Source of the DNA: Linepithema humile
Taxonomy: Eukaryota > Arthropoda > Insecta > Hymenoptera > Formicidae
NCBI RefSeq assembly: GCF_040581485.1
Contig: NC_090133.1
Coordinates: forward strand, 19,282,001 to 19,346,000
Direction of reading: 5' to 3'
DNA length: 64,000 nucleotides
The position numbers and the translations under genes were made by a program. This document shows, one piece after another, positions 24,130 through 36,700 of the stretch (positions are counted from its first letter, which is position 1; every line of letters begins with the position of its first letter). The notes under the pieces were generated by a model. It was not told the origin of the DNA and searched no databases. It saw nothing but the letters and a program-made list of their open reading frames with translations.

Positions 24130-27100
24130 GTAAGTAATCAAAAATATATTCAATATCATTCAATAGCGAATCGATCATTTTAAAGGCGATGTTGCTCCAA
24201 AAAGCTCTGCTCTTAAAAAAAAAAAAATCTGAAAAGTATTTAGTAATTATAAATTGTTTAATTTTAATTTAATTAAAATAAAGTTATTTTATTAATTAGT
24301 TCGTTAATATTAACGTATTCTGCTCATACATAAATTTCTTTTTTACTAGGCTCTACTAAGAGAATTAATATTAATTATATCGAAGTCTTTCAAATATTTT
24401 TGGAGTGAAAACTTTCCCAAAATGAGCGATTTAATAAATTACCGTTCATAAAAATTCTGACAATTAATAACTCTTGTCGGAAATAGGAATATGAATGTAT
24501 AAACTGTGAAAATTATTAAACTCAAACAAGATTACAGTTTAAAGAAATCAATCGTTTTTAATTCTAATTTGTATTGAAATTATTAAGTAATAATAAGTAT
24601 TAATTATTTAATTAGAAAATTAAATACTGAATTTTACAGAAATATAAGTTTTGAATTTGTTATGACTTTTTTGAACTGTTTTCGAAGTACATACATTCTG
24701 TATATTTTTATAACTTTCAAAATGCATTTATCTTGCTTGATAATTATTATAGTAATAAGCGCAGCATTGCGTAAGCGTGAAAATCGATGCTAAATGAACG
24801 TATGAACGGGTCTCATACGTGCATGTTCAGTGTGCACATCGTGCGTTCGTCGTTGGAATGATTGAAAACGTTCATGATATTAGGTTTACATATATTTCGT
24901 AATCACATTGCCGTAATGTGGCCGATGATTGTCGACTCTGCAAATCGATCGAGCAAACGTCGTAACAATGTGCATTCGTACAGCGTTTATGAAATCAACG
25001 CAAAAAAACTTCTAAGCAGACCAATAGGTAACCTTTAAGAAAATTTATGGCTTGCATAAACGTTTTATCATGATTTTTATTGAACTTTTATTGACAATTT
25101 TATTGACATATTTGATGATTAAAGAAAAAAAGGAAAGAAAAGGAAAAATATGATTTGATCGATTTTATGTTAATTGCATCATCATGTAATTTTTAATATT
25201 GGTTATATAAATTACTTTTTTTTACAATAATTTCAGGCATGATAATTTTTTTATACATATGTAATTTAAATTTTATCACAATGCAAGTAATTTATTCAGC
25301 GAATTTAAATTACTTTTTATCAATACTTTGCGTGGTGAAATATGCGCGATTCAGAATTAATCCTCGAACATACAAATAAAAACATCCGCGCCAGACAGAT
25401 GGTTGATGATTTAATTTGGTCATTGTTGTGACATCGGGATAAAGTGATTAAAAATTAGCTGTTAATATTTTATTTCATCAATTTTACAATTAATTGAAAT
25501 CATCAAACTATCTTTCGTTATTCATACATTTTGTACAGCAAAGTCTTTGATTATCACACTCGAAAATATAAATCAGTACGTTTGAATTGACGCGATTGTC
25601 TGAAGGCTGTGATTAACTCATCGCTTCTCAAAAAAATTGTTTTTTGTCAATCCTGTATTTTATTGGCCTTCAAAATTTCTACTTAACTATTTTAGCTGTG
25701 TCATGATTTAATCATTTTGAAACTACGTTTTTATTGTTGATGTTTTTTGCATAGAAGAAACCCACAGGGTTTACCACATTCGTGAATTATGACATCTGGA
25801 TCAGCCGAGAGGCTGCGATTAGCTCGATTATTGCTGTAATATTTACAGCTGTGCCAAAAAAGAGGAATCTTCTTTCAATCCTTTTTATTATTAATCTTCA
25901 AAATTTGTTCTAAGAACTTTGCAATTTAATTAATCTAAAATCATGTTTTTAATCATGTTTTTGCAAAGTCGCGGTTTACTTCACGCGGACAGAACTCTTT
26001 TGTTGAAAGATCTAAAAATTGTGTCAGATACAAGTTTGAAAATAAATTTTGTTGAACATTCAAAATTATCAATAGAGCATTCGATCTTGATGGATCGTCA
26101 AAACTTTTTGTTATTTTTTTGAAAAAGATTGAGTGCTCTATTGATAAATTTTAATTGTCCGACAAAATTTATTTTCAGATCTGTATCTCGCACAATTTTT
26201 AGATCTTTCAGCAAAAGTTCTTTTCGTATGCACTGGAGGCATGAATCGAGATGTCGGCTGCCGAGAGGCTGCGATTAACTCGATCATCGCGGGTAATGTC
26301 ACGGTTGTAGCCGCTGCTCTTAATTTGATTCAATGAATGTGTCATCGCGCGTACGGTCGACCACACTGAATCATTGTGGTTTATTTAGCGCGGCATTGTG
26401 TCGCTGCCGGTACAACGCTGTCGTCGACGACGTCGTCGACGACAACGAAGACGACGACGACGACGACGACGACGACGACATTGTCGTTGACACCTTAAGG
26501 ACATTGTCACCTCGCGATGAATGCAAATGTGTATGCATATTCGTAGGCGTCATGTTCAGTTACTTTCACCTGGAGTTCGTGGCCCGAAATTCTTTTCTTT
26601 CGCGCAGGTCGGGTTCATTGTACCGTTGCACGAAATGAAGCGTGTCCCAGTCGTTCGGCGAATTCGCGATTACCGATTGTACCGTAAAATCCGAATCATT
26701 AATCCGCAGATATTTCCGGAAAATTATAAAACGTTTGATTAGAATAAAATGAATCAATTCACCGCGTATGTTGAATAACTTGGCTAATTAAACGAGAATT
26801 TATTTGTCGATCCATTTGAAAGAGTTATTTAACTTGCAAAATATCTTCTTACATAGTTTACATTCTCGTCATAAAATTAATTTTCTGTTTCTTGTCTGTT
26901 TACGCAATGATGAACGTATCGTAAATATGAAAGAATACGTGTTACGTGAACAGTCTCGTTTCTATCGCTTCAGTATTTGTTATTCAATAAACGTAGAGAT
27001 CATTTTCGTGTATTAACTGCATCTCACGGCAAACTCATTAAAGCTATACCAGTTTCAATCTCCGAGTCTATCTACTGTGTGCTTGCCACGCAAAAGACGT

Positions 27101-30100
27101 TACGATTGAAGATTAATTTCAAGGAAGAGTCACGTTGCTTTTATCATTCTTTCAGCCACGCGGCTGAAGTATGATGTAACGGGGACTATACTTCCTGAAT
27201 CTCTCTTCTAACCGAACTTTGCTTTAACAGAACTAACCTAAAGTCTTACGATAAATGGTAACAGTTTCACCAAAATTTTCTTAAACTAGTTCAAAATTCG
27301 TCGCCGACTCTTTGAAGTAGAACTGTAACTATAAAAGAAACGGTTTAAGGCATCTTATATCAATTTTCTAGAGACGTAAAATATGTGAAAATGGAAAAGG
27401 TTGAAGGTAGTTTATTATTTTTTTAAACATAAAAAAGTAAATATATGGTAGAAATGCTAGACGCATTGAAAACAATAATTAAATTCGTTTTTTTCAATAA
27501 TTATAGAACTTGTTCTACGTAGATCTTATCTTTCTTCTTCAATATTCTTTCTTGAAACTACCTTGACTTCTTGAAACTATCTCTGTCGGACTCCTCGTGT
27601 GAAGAATAAATCAATATCGATCGTGTGTTTTTATCGAGGCGGCGGTTATCCTCGTGAACGCGATACATTAATCACAAATGTCGATCAGTTAGCTTTTCCG
27701 TGGCTGATGCAGTCAACAATCGTTGTGATTATCGTTTTTCCTTTAAGCGAGTGGCCAAAGTACGAGATTTATTTGCCTGATATTTGATTTATAAAAATAT
27801 TATGCGCAATAGGAAAACCAGTCTTTGAGAGACCGATTGATCGATTATCAATCGCCGTCAAAGTCCTTCGGACGATAATAATGATAATTGAAGTTGATTG
27901 TATAATGAAAAAAAATGGTGTTTTGCGCTCATAGGAATAATTTATAACTATCCAGAGTATCATTAATGACCGATTGTTTAATTCCTTTTGAGAGATGTAT
28001 TCTTTGCTCGTCTAGGATGAACTTTGCAGCCATTAAGCGTTCGCGTCGACCTCGAACGAATTGTCTAATCCGCGATTGTTAGCGAAGCGCATCGCGTACC
28101 TGGTAGCATCATTGCTTCTTTTTGTGAATGTTCGTGTGCATGTATATATAATATATTCGATAGTGTTTTCACATGCAAACGTTGGTCGATACGTCAACGA
28201 CGTAGTTGAGATCTTCGAGTCCTCACGCGAAGCTTGTCATATTTTAGAGAGAGAGAGAGAGAGAGAGAGAGAATCGCACACATAATATAATTATTTTATA
28301 TTATAAAATATGTTACTTAAGATAATATAAAATAATTTAAGACACAATAAATTAGAATTAATAAAAATTAAGGATTCAGTGTAAGAAATAGAAGGTTCAT
28401 AATTTGTTTTAAATATCAATTTAAATGTTACAATTTATTTTAAATATCAAATTATATACTTATGTGATATATTTTATGCTTGCACGTTAAACCCTTCAAT
28501 TTTTATTGATCTTTAGATGCATGATAAATGTCTCGAATATTTATATTTATTACTCGCGATTTACTTTGCTAATTTAGCTAATCATTATTTTTTGTTATTT
28601 ATGAATAAAAATAGAAATTAATAGGACATTGTAAATTTGGAATAGAGATAATCGTGGGAAAAGGGCTGTATTACAGCATCCAGCATTATTTTTTGTCGTA
28701 TGAGCGACACACTAAAAGCGAATGGTGTCTGAGACAAGCTTAGCATGTTTTACATATTATGTAGTGATTGGCGTAAGAACAGGAAATTCTCTTATATAAC
28801 AAGAAGTAATCATTACAGATATATATATACATGCACACGCACTTATGCGCTACTACATATCGTATTACATTTCTATTTGCACAAAGGATTGTCATGCCGA
28901 ATCTTATTTTCGGAAATATTGCGCTTGTTGACACTCAACTGTGAATGGAAAATGTAAATTTCGCATAAAAACAGTTCCGTATATCGAAAATATTATTCTA
29001 TATTGACAAATACAACCATATTTTGTAGAAGATTAATCTATGAATACATTTACAAAATCTGCAAAATTAACACGAGAAATATTCTTTTTTAAAACAGTTT
29101 CGTTGAAAATTTTAACTTTATTATATTCATATTTATTTAAGGTATTTATAATTTTTTAACTTTTACAATCTCTCTTGCTTTAGTAACGATATGTTCCTCG
29201 CTTAAAATCTTGCTTTCTCTTCTCGTGGAGCAATTAGCGCCGAGTGTAATAATTTTTATGTGCTTTTTGAGCAAGTTGCCCAAAAAGTCACTCGCTGCTG
29301 AGTATTCGCGATACGTTTTACGAGTGAAAGCGATCGATTTGCCGAAACCGATGCAAAGTTTACAACCACAAACTACCGAGAATGAAAAAATCGTTATTAT
29401 TGTAGTTATCGGTTTTTTATCTAGGTGTCAACATAGTGAAACACTATAACACAATCCCCACGATAAACCCACAAACATGATCGGTAAATGTTACTATCTT
29501 TCTGTCGCGACTCTGATGTATTTCTTTGCTCGGTCTCGAGACATCAAGATATAAAAATTAAAAGGCGTAAGTGAAGGTTCTACCGAAGGCTGCGTGATAT
29601 TATGCACGCCTTATTGCATTGCATATCCTGATTATGCGTTCGGTAATGCAATAAGAATGTAAAGTTGCAGTAAATATTTAAATCAATTCGTGTCGAAAAC
29701 ATAAATTAAAAATGGACATGAGATAAGCATTTATTTATGAATGTTCAGTGACTTTTAGGTCAAATTGCTCACTCAGAACTAACCTTGTAGCAACTTTAAG
29801 CAAAATTCCTTTCTCCATAATTTGTATTATAGCTACTAATTTAAAAACTGGCAGCAAATTATTAGAACCGGCTCAGTGATGTAAACTGTCGATACAACCG
29901 AGATTAAATATTATAATTCTCTATCTTTTCCTCTTATTAAAATTTTCTAGAAATACAATAGTTATTAAATCAGTTTTTAGATAAATTAAAAAAAACAGAT
30001 ATTTCATAAAAATTTTATTCATGAATTTCGATATTATTCAAGTAAATTCAAGTATTATTTAATTTTTTTGTAGCATAAATTAGTTTTTTATTAGGAACTT

Positions 30101-33100
30101 TTGTTTCTTACAAACTTTTTTTACATTATTTTTATCACATGTTTTCTTAAACAATTTTAAGTTTTCTTAAGCATTTCTAATGTCGTTTGCTATGGAATAG
30201 TGAATGTTTCATCCAATATCATTCTCCGGATTCAAAACATTAGAAAATGATAATTGTGCGAGATGAATTTCTCTCGATGTTTCTTAATACTCTTATTTCT
30301 TGCGGACATAGTAATCGGTAAAAAGATCGACGTGAATCTTCAGCGTCACGGGAGTTCAACGAACTCGGTTCATTCGTGTTCCCATCGAATCGTCAAAACG
30401 GGGAAACTTCGCGTTCTCATTATGAGCCTTTATTTACGATAGCAATCGCACAGCTGCTGGAGAGATTCTCTTCTTGCTAGTGATTGCAAAACGCGCGAGC
30501 GAGCACGATGCTCGGAGCATGCAGAGCACGAAGTTCATATGAAATTAATTTGTCCTTTCCCTTGGCCGCTCTTCCCTGTCGAGGAATGCAAACACACGAC
30601 TCTAGTGCGCGCTTATCTCTTTTATCTTCCCCTGCTGACGAAATTCGGTAAAATCTTGATAATTCAGTTTGTTCATTTAGGAATTTGAGAAAGTTACGCG
30701 CATAAACAATTAATCTAGATTACATTTGTTTCGAAAGACCTGCATCAAATCTCCAAGTTTCATTTTCTAGAAATTCTTTTTCTTCAATGCGCACGTGAAA
30801 GGTTTTCTCGATATTTTCTATCGGAAGGGAATTGCTTTTATTTTCCACAAGGGACATTGTGAACATGTGTGTTCAATATGCGATCGCGAGGATGATTGAA
30901 CTTTGAGAAATCATTGTCTTTTCGGCTGAAACGGACTTCGCGGAGCATTTTCATTTCGAACACATGATCCAGATGGATTACGCGCGATTGTAGATCGACT
31001 TATTTTACTCGCTCTCGCGACTCGCCGACCCGGAGAGACCAACGACTGGTTGCTGTATTGGCTCGGCAGGAATGCAGCATTCGATCCCTGCTTGGCGGTG
31101 CACGCGAAACGAGCTGCGACCGAACGAAAACCTGCCTCGCAATACACACCTTTTAGCAGCTCGCCACGACTCGGGTCCTCAAACACGATGATTTCTCAGA
31201 TCTGCGGTGCTAATAAGCAACGGAAGCTTATTGTTCGTGCGAATTCATGTGGATTTTATTTCGTTGGCATCTCATTCCGAAGCTCGAATGTCGAGATATT
31301 AACGCTGAATATTAGAGGGATACTATAATTAGCGACTTCGCAGAAAGATTCCGAGCTTGTACTGCAAAGTATACGCTCCGAACATTAAGAATGTTGAATA
31401 TTTCGAAATGTTTCGCAGAATTTTTTTAAATTTATAATTTCTAGAAATATCACGACATTATACAAGACATTATACATTACATTATTTTTATATTTTATTG
31501 TATTTGAAAAGCAGTTGAGGAAAATGTAGATGCCTGAGTAATTCTTTGGTTCAAAGGTCTAAAATTGTGTAAGAATAGATTATTGTTTAGCGAGTTGGCG
31601 CTTGACGTAAGTGAGATCTTCTCTGTTTTCCATCGGCGCGAACGAGCGGAAGAAGCTTTTGGTTGAAAGGTTAATGAGGAGGAACGATGTAACAGTCACG
31701 CGAAGATTAGTGGTGACAAATGATGGTCAGCGTTGATTACGTAGATAGATGTATGCCGGAGATGTTCTTCAAGCTATAGGAGTGCACTTGCATAATACTC
31801 ATTTTGCTTGATGCTCGTTTCAAAGTTTGAAATCTTATTCGCGCCCCTTATTAGAATTTCTTCCACTTTAATCTGCTCTTTGAATCTTAATCTGCTCGAA
31901 GAATCAATTATCGTTTTAACACGCGTATGTATTCTCGAATACATACGCGTGTCATTTTAATTCGACGGCGCAGAAAGAACACAAACGAGAGACAGCATAA
32001 TCCATATTTTTCCTATTAATATAAAATTTATTCTAGAAATTTTCTTATTTCAGACAATTTATATCTTGCAGAGTTTGAGATGGAAATTTACTTATAATTT
32101 TATGCAATAGAAAATATTTGAAGAATCGTAATACATCACTGATATATATATTCTGATTTTTCAAATATTTTTCACATTGTTGTCCTACATTTCTCACATT
32201 ACGTGAAAATAAAATTATAAATAGCGTATGAAATTATTAATAGAGTTCCATCTCGGATTTGCTTAGAGTGGGTTTAATACGGGAAACATTAAACACCTGC
32301 GTATGACGTGTCGTAGAAAGCAGCTTCAACTTTATTCGAAGCATTTTCAATTTCGTCACTCGCTGCAAAATACAGAGAGAGTACCTTTGCACCTTCTCAT
32401 ACTTTCTCTCGGTGTCGTTGGTCATACTGTCGGCTTTAACGATCGCCTCCGTAACCCGCATTTTTCATTTACGAAGAAATGGGAATCGGACACGAATGTG
32501 CGCCGCGTGTGTCATAATCTCATACGTCAGTTTCGCCCCGATTCTGCGAAAACTATGTCGGAATAATTAATGACGTCCGATGTACACAGAGATACGCGCG
32601 CGTGTTCTTACGCGCGTGAGTGTCTTCGAAAGCGAGCCGTTCACGTTCTCGTGAATGGCTTGAATTCACGGAGATTGCGCGATCGTGCGGTTTCCAGCCT
32701 CCACAAAACGCGTTTCGTCGGTGTGGTTTAATTAAAGAAAACATTATTGCGCTTCGAAAAATTGTATTAGCATTGATTGTAGTAGCATTGTATTTTTAGC
32801 ATTAATCACATTTATTCGCTAATGTTGCGAATTTAAAAATGAAGTTCTTGAAATATCTTTATTTTTTCTTTCTTTTTATCTTTTATCTTTCTATTGACAA
32901 AATCTGCAAACTGTTTTGAATTATTTATATAATTATTATATAATTTGTGAAAGCAATTATTCCAATTATTATCTAATGTGTTACAAAAATTATGTTCGTA
33001 AAAAGATGCAAAGTAACGCTGGTAGGTTATTATTAACGTAATTAGCCAGATATGCGTAAAATAGCTAGCAGGGTGTATTGACAAAGTTGCATGATTAATT

Positions 33101-33641
33101 ACGTAATGATTAATAATAAGTATAGTGACAAGAACGGATTGCGTCAACATTACATTTGTTGTTCGTCATCGGATTAAATTTCGAGGAGAAGAGATCGCAT
33201 TCGCGCTGTTTTTCTTGAGTGCGTCAGAGACTGATTAATTGTTCATCGCTTTGCAATAAAAGTGTTTATCACTGGTCTTTACGACTCATTAGATTCTCTA
33301 AAAAAAAAAAAAAAATACAGTTATTTTGTCTTGCAGATGATATATTGTTGAATCCGTGAAAAATGACAATAATAAGTGGTTTCGTAATTTCGCTATTTGC
33401 GACGAGATGTATGCGACAGATATTGCTCGGATATTTGTAGGCAATTGGTGTAACGAATTAATCTGCTCTCGAGACCCGCGTGAGCAGACATTGATTCTGA
33501 ATCACTCTCGAAACTAACTAGACTTTCACTCGGTGGTCTTTTGCGCCGGCAACCGCGTGCTCGCGTGCACCATTATTTTTGTGCCACCGGTTAAACTCGT
33601 AAAAGTATAATAACGAGAGATGCCCGCGTTGAGAATAAAAA

Positions 33642-33700
<59 letters not shown>

Positions 33701-36700
33701 CAGACAGACCGAGCGGTCTGAGGAGATCGCTTGAGTAAAAGTTAAGAATAGACATCACAATGAGTGACTCTTTTTGCGGTGATTACTGTTAGATGGAAAG
33801 ACGAGGCTCTTTAGAACCAACGAGAAATTACGAAAGTAGCGTCTTCGCGCGTTGTCGCAACGCTTATCTTTACATACAATTCATCCAGTTTCGTAATGCA
33901 CCGTGTGACGATGAAAAGAGGCGGGCAAAAGCCGTTTCCGACGCCCCACGTGGCAATTACATACTTATCTTGTGCTCATCTCGGGACAGTAGCACTTAAA
34001 TTGAATTACCCGATCTATTCACTATTGAACTATGATTTTAATAAATAAATAACGTAGAAATATACATAATTATTTTAAGAAGACGGCATAGAATGTAAAA
34101 TTTTATTTTATTTGTATATATTGATTTAATCAGAAAGTTCCTTCGGATTTTGCCTTTCAAAAATCCAGAGGAATTTTCTGATCAATCAAATATATTATAT
34201 TTAATAATTAAATTAAATTAAAATAAACTATTTTTGCAAATAATGCAAATAACTCGCAAAATTACAGAAAAGATTTAATTGAAAATTTTAGATTCTTTGG
34301 CATCTTGCTATTTTTATGCTTTTTATCGCCATACATTACGTTATTTCCTCGCAGTTGTACCCGTTTACCGAGTTTTTTTTCTTATTCTTTTACATACGTG
34401 GACCGCGTCGGCACGATCCGCTCGTTTGAGACTGCAATTCTATAATCGTCCAACGCGAATGCAGGTACACATTAGAAAGTTACTGCGTGCAACAGAGTTG
34501 CTTCTAAATTGTATACGCGTCCAGAGACATGTGCGTGTAAAATGCATCCAAAGAAAACAAATACGCAAAAGTGACGTTATTTCGCTTTACTTCGTTTTGC
34601 TAAATTCTTGTATCCGATGTACGCAGACGTTATTACAGCCACTTGAACAGCTTTCTTAATTATTCAATCTGTGAGATCGCTCGATAACAGTTTCGCCATT
34701 TTTCTCAGTTCGTCCTCCGGTGCCTGCAGTCAGAATGACTTCCGGTGGTATCGAAACGCGTACGCGAGCGGAGGCTGGCTAGACCGCGGGTCCCACGACG
34801 GATATTTTGTATTGTCAAAAGCCTCGCGATGATATCGGACACACGTGGGAACGGTAATTATCCCAAAGTGGGAACTGGAGCGCCGAAAGTTCCGTTCTCC
34901 GTGTCCACGAAACGTCTAATCGGCGGACGTTTTGCGGCGCTTCGCACGCGCGTGTACCCGCTAATTTTCCGTACAGACGTCACATTTTGTTTCCTTTTCT
35001 TCCGTCCCTCATCGTGGAAAAATCGTCCGTAAATCGCTCGCGAACTCTTCCGTAAACAATGCGCAATTCCTGGCGCGATCGTGACGCGCGATATCGCGCT
35101 GAGGAGCGAATAGAAAAGTCGAAGATTCATTGTGGAAATTAGAAGAGAGAAGAAGTTCATTATCGGCGCTAAATTGTTCGACGAATTAAATGATAAATTT
35201 GGTCGACGATTAGTCATCCGTGAAACGCGCTTGAAACATTAGTGCTTGTGAAATGACCGACTTATCTATGACTCATTTTCTCTTTATTCTCTCCCGAATT
35301 AGTAGTTTCTAAACTCCACACAGCGAAAAAAATAAAAAGACAAGAAGTTGCTAATTATTTTTATAAATTAAATTTTAATTTTTCACGGTTGCGGTTTTTT
35401 TACACTTATTATCTCACGAAAAGATAGATCGAAAGTTGTTTCACAATAGTTTCTTTGGATATTACGTAACGTAAAATTGTTCTTCCCGAGCTGCTCTCGT
35501 AGAAGCAACGGCAGAAATATAGTCTAACTAATCTATTACTTGAAACGTAACTTACGAACAGCGACGCAGTAACGACTTGCACCGGCAGAATTCCTCGCGG
35601 AACTTTCAGCCTTGGCGTTAAACTGTATAGAGCTTCCCACTATGAATAGCTGTATGATCAGAAAAACAATAGGAACTTCCGTCGGTGCAATGCGCATTGC
35701 GCTCCCGGCATTTTTCTTAATCACGTTCGAACGCATTATAGAAAATCCTTTCACCGTTTTGCCTATTTCCTGTTTCTTTTTGCGCTTTATGGTGCACTCC
35801 TTTTTCTGCACGTGGCTAGATAATCGTAATACACGAGATATAATAGCTTTCCTTCCTGTCGTCTTTCTGATCGCTTCCTGGCCGTGTGTCGATGACGATA
35901 CAATTACGATGCGATAAATCGCGCGCACATCTGTACGTGTCGCGTGTGTCGCGCTGATTACAGGATCAAGCGTTCCTTATCGTCAAGAACGACAGTAGCT
36001 GCGTGCGATTTCCGTGCTGACCCGATAACAAGCGCTTCCGCTTTTTCTATTTATCTTGGCTAACGACTTGTGCCGTGTATCGCCACTCGTTGTTACATCG
36101 CACTTAATGCATGTATATAATTGCAGCTCGTCCTCGCGCGTTTCCTCGTGGATAGGCGAAGTGTCGGGCTATTACGATAAATAAAGACATTATATCGTTA
36201 GTTTTTCTGTGCATAATGCAATAGAATGCAGTAGAATCTTGGAACTAACAAGAAAAAATATGTTTAGAAAAGTTTCTAAAATTAGAAAAAAATCAAGTCA
36301 ATTTTTTTCTAAAATATTTGAAACACTTTATAGCGCTCAATCATATTTTTGCAGACGATGAGTGACATTTTTAGTCTTCTTTTATTAAAATTTAAATTCA
36401 ATTCAAGCATATCTTTTTGTTATAAAATTATTTAGTATACAATATTTAACAAAACCTCAGAGGTCTTAAAACATATGTATTTAGATGTTCAAAGAAGCGG
36501 CTGCTAACGTTTTGCATAAAGGCTGTTTGCGCAAAATGTGATCAACAAAATACGACCCTGAATCTGCTTTGTCCCGCTTTCCAGCAGTTTTTGCGCTTTA
36601 ATGGGGAAACTTTTACATATAAACGATCCTATCCTGTCATGTTAACATCAAAATACTTTTTTCTCTTGAGCAATTCTTTGATGAATGCGAATATCCGCTG

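Noticed and set aside
26333..26638. Open frame with a poly-aspartate tract
   Set aside because: Created by the (ACG)n microsatellite; the opposite strand reads as poly-serine.
31068..31094. TTCGATC with flanking CCTGC, like a tRNA T-arm
   Set aside because: The stem does not pair properly and no acceptor or anticodon arm can be drawn.
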